This document shows positions 8,015-16,335 of a DNA stretch of 64,000 bases, piece after piece. Under the pieces are notes generated by a model, which did no database searches, was not told the origin of the DNA, and was given only the letters and a program-made list of their open reading frames with translations. The position numbers and the translations under genes are program-made. Every line of letters begins with the position of its first letter. Position 1 is the first letter of the stretch. This DNA is from Imperialibacter sp963977595 (GTDB lineage Bacteria > Bacteroidota > Bacteroidia > Cytophagales > Cyclobacteriaceae), in NCBI RefSeq assembly GCF_048007035.1, contig NZ_CP180355.1:2356001-2420000 (forward strand), read 5' to 3'.

Positions 8015-10165
8015 CTAGTTTCCTCCTTCTTGGGTTGACGATACATTTTGATTGGCAACTCCCTTCACTTTGATGTCGGTGCCCAGGCGTTGCAAATAGG
8101 CGATGAGTGCAATGATCTCTGCCTCCGGAGCGATTTCTATGCCATCCTTTTTCAGGTTTGTGGCTATCAATGCAGCTTGCTTACTCATCAAGGCGTTGGC
8201 CTGATCCTCAAAACCTTCCTCGTAAGGCACCCCTACATGGCGCAATGCACTGATCATAGCCGGAGTTAAGTCGGCATCTACCTGTTGCTCAAACAACCAC
8301 GGATAGGGAGGCATTATCGAGCCAGGCGACATAGACGTGGGGTCAAGCATATGGTTGAAATGCCATGAATCGGGGTACTTGGCGCCTACCCGGTGCAAAT
8401 CGGGCCCGGTACGTTTCGAACCCCACAGGAATGGATGGTCGTAGACAAACTCTCCCGCCTTAGAATACTCTCCGTAGCGCTCCGTTTCATCCCTGAATGG
8501 GCGCACCATTTGAGAATGACAGGTATTGCAGCCCTCCCGGATATAGATATCTCTGCCGTGCAATTCCAGTGGTGTGTAAGGCTTCACGTTGGTGATAGTG
8601 GGCACATTGGATTTGATGAGAAATGCTGGTACAAACTCGATCACCCCGCCGATTAAAATGGCAACAAGTGCCAGGCTGGTGAAAATAATCGGCTTGCGCT
8701 CCAGCACTGCGTGCCAATGCCCTCCAACAATTTCCCTCTTTTCAAGCGCTGGCGCTTCCGCTGGTTCGTTGGCAATCAACTTACCTGCATAGGCTGTTTT
8801 CACAAGGTTATAAGCCATTACCAGCACTCCGATGATGTAAAGCAAGCCACCAACAGCCCTCAACATGTACATGGGCACAATCTGAGTGACAGTTTCAAGG
8901 AAGTTAGGATATTGCAAGAAACCATCTTCTGTGAATTGTTTCCACATCAAACTTTGGGTGATACCGGCCCAATAGAGCGGCAAAGCATAGAAAATGATAC
9001 CAAGGGTGCCAATCCAGAAATGGAAATTGGCAAGCTTGGCTGAGAAAAGTTTTGTGCCATAAATCCGTGGGATCATCCAGTAGAGCATGCCGAAAGTCAG
9101 GAAGCCATTCCATCCCAGACCACCAATGTGCACGTGGGCGATGATCCAGTCCGTGAAGTGAGCAATGGCATTCACATTTTTCAGTGAAAGCATAGGTCCT
9201 TCGAACGTGGACATACCATAGGCAGTCACAGCTACCACCATAAATTTCAATACTGCATCTTCACGCACCCTGTCCCAGGCACCACGAAGCGTCAGCAGGC
9301 CGTTGAGCATACCACCCCACGAAGGAGCCAGGAGCATGATGGAGAAAACTACGCCCAGAGACTGCGCCCAGTTAGGAAGGGAGGTATAAAGCAGGTGGTG
9401 AGGGCCCGCCCAGATGTAAATAAATATCAATGACCAGAAGTGGATAATAGAAAGCTTGTAAGAGTAAACTGGTCGGTTAGCTGCCTTGGGAAGGTAATAG
9501 TACATCAAGCCAAGGAAGGGGGTGGTAAGGAAGAAAGCCACGGCGTTGTGGCCATACCACCACTGAACCAGTGCATCCTGCACACCAGCAAAGGCTGAAT
9601 AGCTTTTGAACAGGCTTACCGGCCATGCAAACGAGTTGAAAATGTGAAGCACAGCAACGGTGACGAATGTGGCAATGTAAAACCAGATGGCCACATACAT
9701 GTGCCGCTCCCTCCTCTTGAGGATAGTACCTATCATATTGATGCCAAACACAACCCAGATAAGTGCGATGGCAATATCAATAGGCCATTCCAACTCAGCG
9801 TACTCCTTGGAAGAGGTGAAACCGAGCGGCAATGTGATGGCGGCAGCAACAATAATAAGCTGCCAGCCCCAGAAATGAATCCAGCTCAATGCATCGCTGA
9901 ACATCCTGGTTTTCAATAAACGCTGCATTGAATAGTACACCCCGGCAAACATAGCGTTGCCCACAAATGCAAAAATCACCGCATTGGTGTGCAGCGGCCT
10001 GATTCTGCCAAAAGTGGTGTACTGCAAATCAAAATTGAATACCGGGTAAAAAAGCTGAATGGCTGCAGTAAGACCTACCAGCATACCCACGATACCAAAG
10101 ACAACTGTGGCAATAGCAAAGTACTTTACTATCTTGTTGTCGTAGCTAAATTTTTCTAATTCCAT
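8015..10165 (-). CDS. ccoNO: cbb3-type cytochrome c oxidase, fused CcoN-CcoO subunits I/II
   Basis: 716 residues joining two normally separate subunits. Residues 1 to about 460 are CcoN with about 12 helices. Candidate ligands are H59 (low-spin haem b), H206 (GHNAVAF) and H256/H257 (GPHH) for CuB, and H344/H346 (AHVHIGG) for the haems. After a linker and one helix (about 492-512), residues 530-716 are CcoO with the haem c motif CNTCH (C546-H550) followed by SQMVRP. The fusion is known in Bacteroidota. The product is the proton-pumping, high-oxygen-affinity terminal oxidase core. It is first in a minus-strand operon with ccoQ, P, G, H and a SafE gene. A CRP/FNR-like box lies 85-98 bp upstream. 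Confidence 0.96.
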   Translation of the reverse strand: MELEKFSYDNKIVKYFAIATVVFGIVGMLVGLTAAIQLFYPVFNFDLQYTTFGRIRPLHTNAVIFAFVGNAMFAGVYYSMQRLLKTRMFSDALSWIHFWGWQLIIVAAAITLPLGFTSSKEYAELEWPIDIAIALIWVVFGINMIGTILKRRERHMYVAIWFYIATFVTVAVLHIFNSFAWPVSLFKSYSAFAGVQDALVQWWYGHNAVAFFLTTPFLGLMYYYLPKAANRPVYSYKLSIIHFWSLIFIYIWAGPHHLLYTSLPNWAQSLGVVFSIMLLAPSWGGMLNGLLTLRGAWDRVREDAVLKFMVVAVTAYGMSTFEGPMLSLKNVNAIAHFTDWIIAHVHIGGLGWNGFLTFGMLYWMIPRIYGTKLFSAKLANFHFWIGTLGIIFYALPLYWAGITQSLMWKQFTEDGFLQYPNFLETVTQIVPMYMLRAVGGLLYIIGVLVMAYNLVKTAYAGKLIANEPAEAPALEKREIVGGHWHAVLERKPIIFTSLALVAILIGGVIEFVPAFLIKSNVPTITNVKPYTPLELHGRDIYIREGCNTCHSQMVRPFRDETERYGEYSKAGEFVYDHPFLWGSKRTGPDLHRVGAKYPDSWHFNHMLDPTSMSPGSIMPPYPWLFEQQVDADLTPAMISALRHVGVPYEEGFEDQANALMSKQAALIATNLKKDGIEIAPEAEIIALIAYLQRLGTDIKVKGVANQNVSSTQEGGN

Positions 10166-10197
10166 ATTTATAGAGGGTTAGCAAATGGAAACAGAGA

Positions 10198-10205
10198 CAA
10201 AGCTA
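10198..10205 (-). promoter_or_regulatory. Candidate -7 promoter box for ccoNO
   Basis: On the minus strand this reads TAGCTTTG, a full match to the Bacteroidota -7 consensus TAnnTTTG. It sits about 33 bp upstream of the ccoNO ATG. No good TTG is found at the expected -33 spacing, which would fit a promoter that needs an activator. The CRP/FNR-like box is centred about 55 bp further upstream. Confidence 0.4.
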
Positions 10206-10249
10206 TTTGCCATGCGCCGGGGGATGAATGACTATTCTTCCCGGCAAAA

Positions 10250-10263
10250 CTGATATTTGTCAT
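10250..10263. promoter_or_regulatory. CRP/FNR-family-like box upstream of ccoNO
   Basis: CTGATATTTGTCAT contains the TGA-N6-TCA core typical of CRP/FNR-family operators. The preceding base is A, giving ACTGATATTTGTCA. The same sequence with one substitution lies upstream of ccoI at 16260-16274. From the predicted -7 box, the centre of this site would be around -60 to -65, near a class I activator position. The binding protein is not encoded in this window. Confidence 0.5.
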
Positions 10264-10365
10264 AATTGCCCGTGAGTAAATAAGACTTGGGCCAATAGGT
10301 GTATTGAAAAACAGAAATGTTTACATTACGTTAAACCACTACCCTACTTGACGAACTGGTTGAAA

Positions 10366-11610
10366 ATGATAAAGAGAAAAGCTTTTTCTCGTATCCTGTG
10401 TGTTTGCTTACTACTTGTTCTTTCGGCCCAGACCCATGCTCAATTTTTGGGCTTTCGAATGAGCACAGGTGCCAAGGTGATTGAATTCCCGTTCGAGCGA
10501 TATAATAACCTGATTATCATCCCGGTGACTATCAATGGCAGGATTACCGTCAAGTTCATCCTCGATAGCGGTGTTCAAAACTGTATCCTCACAGAGCCTC
10601 TTGTTGCCTCTCTCCTCAACCTTACTTACGACCGCACCATCACCTTTACAGCACCCGGGCAGGCGGATAGCATTTTGGCTCACGTGGCAAAAAATGTGCA
10701 GCTCAAGCTTCCTGGCATTGAAGGACAAGGCATCTCCATGTTGGTGCTTGATCAGGACTACCTCAACCTAAGCAATCAGCTTGGCACTGAGGTGTTCGGT
10801 ATCATAGGATATGAGCTGTTCAGCCGTTTTATCATCGAAGTCAATTATGATAAAAAGGTGGTAAAATTCTACGAGCCTAATTTTTTCAACCCGAAAAAAT
10901 ACTATGAGAAAGTACCACTCATTGTCCGAGGCACCAAGCCGTATATGGCTGCCGAAATCACTCAAAAAAACGGAACCAAAATGAACGTGGCACTGATGGT
11001 AGATAGCGGTGCCAGTCATGCAATTTTGCTTGATCAAAGCACCAGTCAGCTGATTCATATCCCGGAAAAGAGACTTGAGGCGAGCCTGGGGAAAGGCCTT
11101 GGCGGTGATATTGAAGGCGTAGTGGCCAGGGTCGACAAGGTGAAGATTGGTAAATACAGCTTTGATCAGGTGATCGCTTCCTACCCGAATGAAGGTTCGT
11201 ATGGCCTTGTTCCGGAGGAAGCTGAGCGAAGAAATGGCACCGTAGGAGGTGAAATCCTCAGCAGGTTCAATCACATTTACGACTACTTCAGCCAAACACT
11301 TTATCTCTCAAAAAGCGTTGAGTACCAAAAGAAGTTTGAGTACGATATGAGCGGGCTGGAAGTGGTGGCACATGGCACAGAGCTCAATCGCATCAGGGTC
11401 GTTAATGTGAGGGAAAACTCGCCAGCGAAAAGAGCAGGTGTGATGGAAGGGGATATTATCAAAACGGTGAACGGCCTGACCATAACTAACACAAGCCTCA
11501 ACTTTCTTACTACCCTTATGCGGCTTAAAAAAGGGAAAAAAGTTACGCTAAGATTACTACGAAACGCAGAAGAGGTAAAGGTCACTTTCCGCCTGGAACG
11601 AATGATCTAG
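10366..11610 (+). CDS. Exported retropepsin-like aspartyl protease with PDZ domain
   Basis: 414 residues from the ATG at 10366; a TTG six codons upstream is less likely. A signal peptide (about 1-26, ending AQTHAQ) is followed by two pepsin-like lobes, each with a catalytic DSG: ILDSGVQNCIL (D67) and MVDSGASHAIL (D213). The C-terminal PDZ domain (about 330-412) includes NSPAKRAGVMEGDIIKTVNG. Two DSG lobes on one chain suggest an active monomer. Substrates are unknown, but related proteins are predicted to be periplasmic or lipoprotein-like proteases. Its TAG stop overlaps the convergent sulfatase stop within a CTAG. Confidence 0.88.
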   Translation: MIKRKAFSRILCVCLLLVLSAQTHAQFLGFRMSTGAKVIEFPFERYNNLIIIPVTINGRITVKFILDSGVQNCILTEPLVASLLNLTYDRTITFTAPGQADSILAHVAKNVQLKLPGIEGQGISMLVLDQDYLNLSNQLGTEVFGIIGYELFSRFIIEVNYDKKVVKFYEPNFFNPKKYYEKVPLIVRGTKPYMAAEITQKNGTKMNVALMVDSGASHAILLDQSTSQLIHIPEKRLEASLGKGLGGDIEGVVARVDKVKIGKYSFDQVIASYPNEGSYGLVPEEAERRNGTVGGEILSRFNHIYDYFSQTLYLSKSVEYQKKFEYDMSGLEVVAHGTELNRIRVVNVRENSPAKRAGVMEGDIIKTVNGLTITNTSLNFLTTLMRLKKGKKVTLRLLRNAEEVKVTFRLERMI

Positions 11611-13526
11611 AAAAGAAAGTCCCTATACACCGCCGTGATGAAGGCTCTGCTGTTTTCGTATGCATCAGCAAAAGCAGACTCGTCAGTAAATTCACTTTCT
11701 ACCACTTTGTTCCTGTCGAAGTCGAAGGCAAAATAGCCATTGGCGTCAACCCACCCATAGCCATTGTGGTGTTCATACATGGCAAAGCCCTCCGACCCTT
11801 TGTTGAGCAAATCTTTACTGAATCGATAACCTGAAACCTCCCGACCCATTTGACTTAATAGCGTTTTGGCTAGGTCGTATTGAGCACCTATTTTATCCAC
11901 TTTGGCTCCCCGAAACTCCTCTTTGATCACTCCTCCCCACCAAATCATAGGAATGTGGTACATCTTGTCATTGTAAGGAAACGGATTGTATTCATTGGTG
12001 CGGCCATGGTCTGCTATCATCACAAACAGGGTGTTGTCGTAAATGGCCGAGTGTCTCACCTTTTCAAAAAACCTACCCAAATGCTCGTCGGCATAGGCCA
12101 CTGTGGCTGCATAGGCCGCCCACTCCCCGCCGGTTGGCCAGTCGGTCAGTCCGGGTATGTCGTAAGGTGAATGACTGCTTAGTGTAAAAAGTGAATAGAA
12201 GAAAGGCTTGTCTCCTTTGCCCGCTCGCTCCAACTGATCGTAAAAATAAGGCAGGGTCGCTTCATCGTGTGCCCCCAGTCGGCCCCGGGGCTGCAGACTG
12301 CTAAGTGAGTCTTCGTCGAACAACTTTTTAAACCCGGCATTCACCAAATACCCGCCTATATTTCCAAAATCGAGGTCGCCGCCGTAGTGGTATTCCGAAT
12401 TATAGTCACCGAGGCTCCGGGGCAAAGAAGGCAGGCTGCGTATTTTCTCATCCTGCTGATTGATGGGGCTGCGAGGCAAGGCCGGGTAACCGCTAAAAAT
12501 GGATGCGTTCCCTTTTTGCGAAGTCCATGACGCAGCATATACCCGCTCAAAAAGGATGCCTTCACCGGCCACTTTCGAGACACTGGGAGCGCCCACTCCC
12601 CCGAGCGCCTCCACCATTTGGGCCGACCAGCTTTCGAGCACTATAAACACAATATTGAAGGTGTCCTTTTGAACCACCTTTGTAGTCAGGCTATCGTGGT
12701 CACTCAATAGCATTCTTGTTATATCCTCCGCCTTCTCTTGCGGATATTTGCCAAAGAACTGATCAAGATTGCCTTTGCGGTAGCGCAACCATTTATCTCC
12801 AAAGTTCCAGATGGTGTTAACCGAGGCATCGTTGACAATATGATAGTTAGAAAAATAGCCATTGGATATGCCTAACGGATATCTTCCCAGGCCTCCTCGT
12901 ATAGCCACAATGAGCAGAAAGACATAAAAAAGCAGCGCTGGAAGGCCAATGGCAAAACGCCGGAACCAGGAACTCGGAACAGCTACGGGAGTTGCTCTCT
13001 TCAAAAGTTTGCAGTACAGCAGCCAGACAACAAACCCCAATGCCAGCACCATCAGAGCAAACTCAACCATGTAAGCTGGAGTCGCTGTGCGAACCACCTC
13101 GGTAGGGTGGGCAAGGTGCACAAAGACCCGTGAAGAAAGCTTCGACTTCCACTCCTGGTAGGTAACAGTTTCACCTACATGAATAAGAATCGTTAGGGCT
13201 GCAAATACCAGAATTAACACGGTGATGACTTTGGTCAGCACGGTTCTCACCCGCTGATGCCCGACAAAGAGAAACCCCAGGCTTAGCAAAAAGGGGATAA
13301 CGGTAAAATAAGCAGCCGCCGAAAGATCAAGCCTGAAGGGCATATAAAAGGCCCTGAGCGTTTCCTGGAATCCAGCTTCGCCCAACAGCTCCGGAAAATA
13401 GAAGACAACGAATAGCAACCGCTCGAAAAAGAAGAGGATGAAGAAAAATCCCAGCACTCTGAGAACAAAGGCTCCAATGTTCAGAAAACTCTTAACCGGG
13501 GTACTCCCCTCAGGTGAAAACAACAT
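11607..13526 (-). CDS. LTA synthase-like membrane sulfatase/phosphoglycerol transferase family protein
   Basis: 639 residues with about five N-terminal membrane helices (residues 15-220) and an extracytoplasmic sulfatase-fold domain (about 285-600). Motifs are NIVFIVLESWSAQ (metal site), SWTSQKGNASIFSGYP with the likely catalytic threonine in WTSQKG, LSSHSPYD, and FVMIADHGR with metal-binding D and H. In Gram-negative bacteria such proteins usually transfer phosphoglycerol or phosphoethanolamine to envelope glycans or lipids. The exact substrate cannot be read from the sequence. It lies 77 bp downstream of ccoS on the same strand but has its own candidate -7 box, so it may be independently transcribed. 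Confidence 0.88.
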   Translation of the reverse strand: MLFSPEGSTPVKSFLNIGAFVLRVLGFFFILFFFERLLFVVFYFPELLGEAGFQETLRAFYMPFRLDLSAAAYFTVIPFLLSLGFLFVGHQRVRTVLTKVITVLILVFAALTILIHVGETVTYQEWKSKLSSRVFVHLAHPTEVVRTATPAYMVEFALMVLALGFVVWLLYCKLLKRATPVAVPSSWFRRFAIGLPALLFYVFLLIVAIRGGLGRYPLGISNGYFSNYHIVNDASVNTIWNFGDKWLRYRKGNLDQFFGKYPQEKAEDITRMLLSDHDSLTTKVVQKDTFNIVFIVLESWSAQMVEALGGVGAPSVSKVAGEGILFERVYAASWTSQKGNASIFSGYPALPRSPINQQDEKIRSLPSLPRSLGDYNSEYHYGGDLDFGNIGGYLVNAGFKKLFDEDSLSSLQPRGRLGAHDEATLPYFYDQLERAGKGDKPFFYSLFTLSSHSPYDIPGLTDWPTGGEWAAYAATVAYADEHLGRFFEKVRHSAIYDNTLFVMIADHGRTNEYNPFPYNDKMYHIPMIWWGGVIKEEFRGAKVDKIGAQYDLAKTLLSQMGREVSGYRFSKDLLNKGSEGFAMYEHHNGYGWVDANGYFAFDFDRNKVVESEFTDESAFADAYENSRAFITAVYRDFLF

Positions 13527-13548
13527 TTATCCGTCTGCTAAAGTGTCT

Positions 13549-13599
13549 ATCGTTAACCTCTTGGTTGCGCAAAGGTAACTTTTAGTTAACGATTACCTT
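13549..13599 (-). promoter_or_regulatory. Nested inverted repeats around a -7 box, ccoS/sulfatase gap
   Basis: A perfect 9-bp inverted repeat ATCGTTAAC (13549-13557) / GTTAACGAT (13585-13593) encloses CAAAGGTA at 13570-13577. On the minus strand that reads TACCTTTG, a full TAnnTTTG -7 box about 44 bp before the sulfatase ATG. A second dyad, AAGGTAA (13572-13578) / TTACCTT (13593-13599), interlocks with the first. The arrangement looks like a repressor or activator site flanking a promoter. There is no T-run, so a terminator for ccoS is less likely. Confidence 0.45.
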
Positions 13600-13603
13600 A
13601 CGG

Positions 13604-13774
13604 CTATTTTTCGGTTTTGTTCTCGTCTTTTTTGACGTTGTCGTCGAACAGCATTCTCACAGATGGCCCGTAGGTGTCTTCGTACTGGCCGCTTTTCATT
13701 GCCCAAAGAAATGCGACAAGAAAAACGATCGCCACAACTACACTGATGCTGATAAGAAGGATAATAATTTTCAT
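13604..13774 (-). CDS. ccoS: cbb3-type cytochrome oxidase assembly protein CcoS
   Basis: A 56-residue gene: MKIIILLISISVVVAIVF... ending KKDENKTEK and TAG at 13604. It has one membrane helix (about 3-24) and the CcoS signature after it (FLWAMKSGQYEDTYGPS, here about 22-38), in which the aromatic/GQYED region is typical. CcoS is needed for cofactor insertion into cbb3 oxidase. It starts 3 bp after the ccoI stop, the usual ccoI-ccoS order. The short length makes it easy to miss in automated calls. Confidence 0.92.
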   Translation of the reverse strand: MKIIILLISISVVVAIVFLVAFLWAMKSGQYEDTYGPSVRMLFDDNVKKDENKTEK

Positions 13775-13777
13775 CTG

Positions 13778-16204
13778 TTACGTAAGTTTAAGGCGACCTG
13801 CTACCAATCGAACTAATACAGTGCTGAGTGCCACTATGCTGATGCTGCTAACAGGCATGAGAATGGCCGCTAGCAGGGGGGTGAGCATGCCTGTCATGGC
13901 AAAACTCAAACCCACAATATTGTAGGCAAATGATACCCCAAAGCAAATAAAAATAATTTGCCTGGCTCGCCTGGCAAACAGCAGAAACGTCGGAAGTTTT
14001 TCGAAGCTTCCGGCATCCAAAATAGCATCGCTGGCTGGAGAAAAGCTGGCCACATCCTCGCTGATGGCCATGCCCACATCGGCCTGCTGAAGGGCACCGG
14101 CATCATTCAGGCCATCGCCCAGCATCATTACTTTTTCACCACTGGCCTGACAAGTAGCCACATATTCCAGCTTCATTTCCGGCGTCTGATTGAAATACAT
14201 GGGCGTTTCCTCGGGAAAAACCTCCTTCATCAACGTCTGTTCAGTGGATCTGTCGCCGGAAAGCAGCGTAGTTTTGAAACTGGCTGCCAGCTTTTGTATT
14301 ACTTGCTTCAGCCCTCCCCTCGTTTTTGTGCGAATGGAAAAGTGACCCCGGGTAATTCCATCAATAGCCAAATAAACAACATTACCTTCTGTGATCGATA
14401 CCCGGGCCTCCTCAAAGCAAAATGATGGAGACCCTATGCGATACACCTTTCCGTTGACGGCCGCTTCAATACCCTTGTTTTCAATTTCCTTAAACTTATC
14501 AACCGGCAGCTTTTGAGCAAAGCGTTGCGAAAGGTGCTCGTGCAGTTTACGGCTTAACGGGTGGGTGGAGTGACTGGTCACTGAAAAAATGGCTTGAAGT
14601 TCGTCGTCCGAGTAGCGACCTCCCAACGTTACATCCCCATCCTTTGCATAGGTAAGCGTGCCCGTTTTGTCAAAAACCAGGCGATTGATGGTCGCCATTT
14701 TCTCAATGATGTGCGTGTTTTTTAAATAGAGTCCAGCTTTGCCCATCATCACCATAGCATTGCCCAGGGTAAATGGTGTGGCCAGCGCCAGTGCACAGGG
14801 GCAGGCAACAATAAGCACCGCTGTAAAAGCATTTACCGCCAGCGTGGGCGATTGCTGCCACCAAAAAATAAACGCTCCGGTGGCCAGCACCATGACAGCC
14901 ATAGTAAAATACCTGGCGATTACATTGATCAGCTGCTGGTACTGTTCCTCATTTTCCTTTACAAAGGAGCTATGGTTCCAAAGCTGGGTAAGGTAGCTCT
15001 GAGACACGTCCTTTTCTATCAGTACCTTAACAGAAGCGCCCTGCTGGCGGCCGCCAGCATACAGCAAGTCATTCTGTATCCTGTTTACGGGATCACTTTC
15101 GCCGGTAACGAAGCTGTAGTCTACCGAGGCCGAAGGGCTGATGAGAATGCCATCAGCTGGTATCAGCTCTTTGTTTCTAATCAGCAAAATATCGCCTTTC
15201 TTAATGTCAGAAACGGGGATGTTTCTGGTTGCACCGTCAACCCACTTGAGCACCGCCAGGGGGAAATAGGAGGTGTAATTCCGCTCAAATGAAAGGTGGT
15301 CGTAGCTCTTGCTCTGGAACCACTTGCCAATAAGCAAGAAGAACAGCAGGCCCGCAAGCGAATCGAAATACCCAGCCTCTCCTCCTAAAAACACCTCATA
15401 GGTGCTCCGCAGAAAAAGGGCAGCAATACCAAGAGAAATTGGTACGTCGATGTTCACAAACTTCTTTCGCAGGCTCTTAAAAGCAGACACAAAATAGTCC
15501 TGCGCAGAATAGAACACGACAGGAAGTGCCAATAGGAAGTTCAGGTAGCCAACAAATTGCTTGAGATAACCCTCGTCGCCATCGAAGCCGAGGTATTCAG
15601 GAAAGCTGAGCAACATAGTATTGCCAAAGCAGAAACCCGCTACACCGAGTTGGGCGTAGAGTTTCCGGTTGGGTGAGGAAGTTTTCTTCTGTTCTTTTGC
15701 TTCGTCTTCGAGTGTAATGAGCGGCGCATAGCCAATAGAAGCCAGTAACTCTACGATTTTTCTAAGGCTTACATTATCCTGCTGAAAGGCTATCGTAAGC
15801 TCCTTTTTCACAAAGTTGACCCTGGAACTGATCACCGAACTCTCTAACCTTGGAAGGTTTTCCAGTAGCCAAAGGCAGGAGCTGCAGTGAATAGCGGGAA
15901 TATAAAAGGTCACTTTTGTGGTCTTGCCGTCAGTGAAGTCGATCAGTTTTTTACTGATTGCCTCCTCGTCAAGAAATTCGTAGGCCTCACTGGATTTTGG
16001 CTGCTTCAGGCTCATGCCGGGAGTTTGCTCCAGTTCGTAGTAGTCGCAAAGGCCATTGTCCTGTAGCAGCTCGTAAACCGTTTTGCAGCCCTCACAGCAA
16101 AAGTGCTTTTCGTGGGCCAAAATAGGCTCAAAGAGGCACTCATCACCACAGTGATAGCAATAAGTTTTCTCTGCAACAGGCTTCTTTGGGAGGGTTGTCT
16201 GCAT
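13778..16204 (-). CDS. ccoI: Copper-transporting P1B-type ATPase CcoI (FixI)
   Basis: 808 residues from MQTTLPKKPVAEKTYC. An ATG 57 bp further upstream is possible but adds sequence not typical of the family. Order: an N-terminal cysteine-rich zinc-ribbon-like segment (CYHCGDEC, HFCCEGCKTVYELL), an HMA domain with CSSCLWLLE, eight membrane helices with the CPC motif in VACPCALALATP, the phosphorylation site DKTGTLT, and the hinge GDGLNDAGAL. CcoI exports copper to the periplasm for CcoN CuB assembly. The unusual N-terminal ribbon before the HMA domain is seen in CcoI rather than CopA. It is in an operon with ccoS. Confidence 0.95.
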   Translation of the reverse strand: MQTTLPKKPVAEKTYCYHCGDECLFEPILAHEKHFCCEGCKTVYELLQDNGLCDYYELEQTPGMSLKQPKSSEAYEFLDEEAISKKLIDFTDGKTTKVTFYIPAIHCSSCLWLLENLPRLESSVISSRVNFVKKELTIAFQQDNVSLRKIVELLASIGYAPLITLEDEAKEQKKTSSPNRKLYAQLGVAGFCFGNTMLLSFPEYLGFDGDEGYLKQFVGYLNFLLALPVVFYSAQDYFVSAFKSLRKKFVNIDVPISLGIAALFLRSTYEVFLGGEAGYFDSLAGLLFFLLIGKWFQSKSYDHLSFERNYTSYFPLAVLKWVDGATRNIPVSDIKKGDILLIRNKELIPADGILISPSASVDYSFVTGESDPVNRIQNDLLYAGGRQQGASVKVLIEKDVSQSYLTQLWNHSSFVKENEEQYQQLINVIARYFTMAVMVLATGAFIFWWQQSPTLAVNAFTAVLIVACPCALALATPFTLGNAMVMMGKAGLYLKNTHIIEKMATINRLVFDKTGTLTYAKDGDVTLGGRYSDDELQAIFSVTSHSTHPLSRKLHEHLSQRFAQKLPVDKFKEIENKGIEAAVNGKVYRIGSPSFCFEEARVSITEGNVVYLAIDGITRGHFSIRTKTRGGLKQVIQKLAASFKTTLLSGDRSTEQTLMKEVFPEETPMYFNQTPEMKLEYVATCQASGEKVMMLGDGLNDAGALQQADVGMAISEDVASFSPASDAILDAGSFEKLPTFLLFARRARQIIFICFGVSFAYNIVGLSFAMTGMLTPLLAAILMPVSSISIVALSTVLVRLVAGRLKLT

Positions 16205-16259
16205 GTTCCAAAATTCGTGGACAATACAGTGAAAGGTTATGATATTGCCTTTATTATCC

Positions 16260-16275
16260 ACTGATTTTTGTCAGT
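16260..16275. promoter_or_regulatory. CRP/FNR-family-like box between ccoI and the FAD oxidoreductase gene
   Basis: ACTGATTTTTGTCAGT is a near-perfect palindrome with the TGA-N6-TCA core. It matches the site before ccoNO at 14 of 15 positions from the leading A (ACTGAT, A or T, TTTGTCA). It is centred about 63 bp before the ccoI ATG and about 68 bp before the divergent gene's ATG, so it could act on either or both. Confidence 0.5.
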
Positions 16276-16335
16276 CTGCAACAAAGACGAAAACAAAAAG
16301 TGCTGCCAGCTCATTTTAACCTATATTTCTTATTC

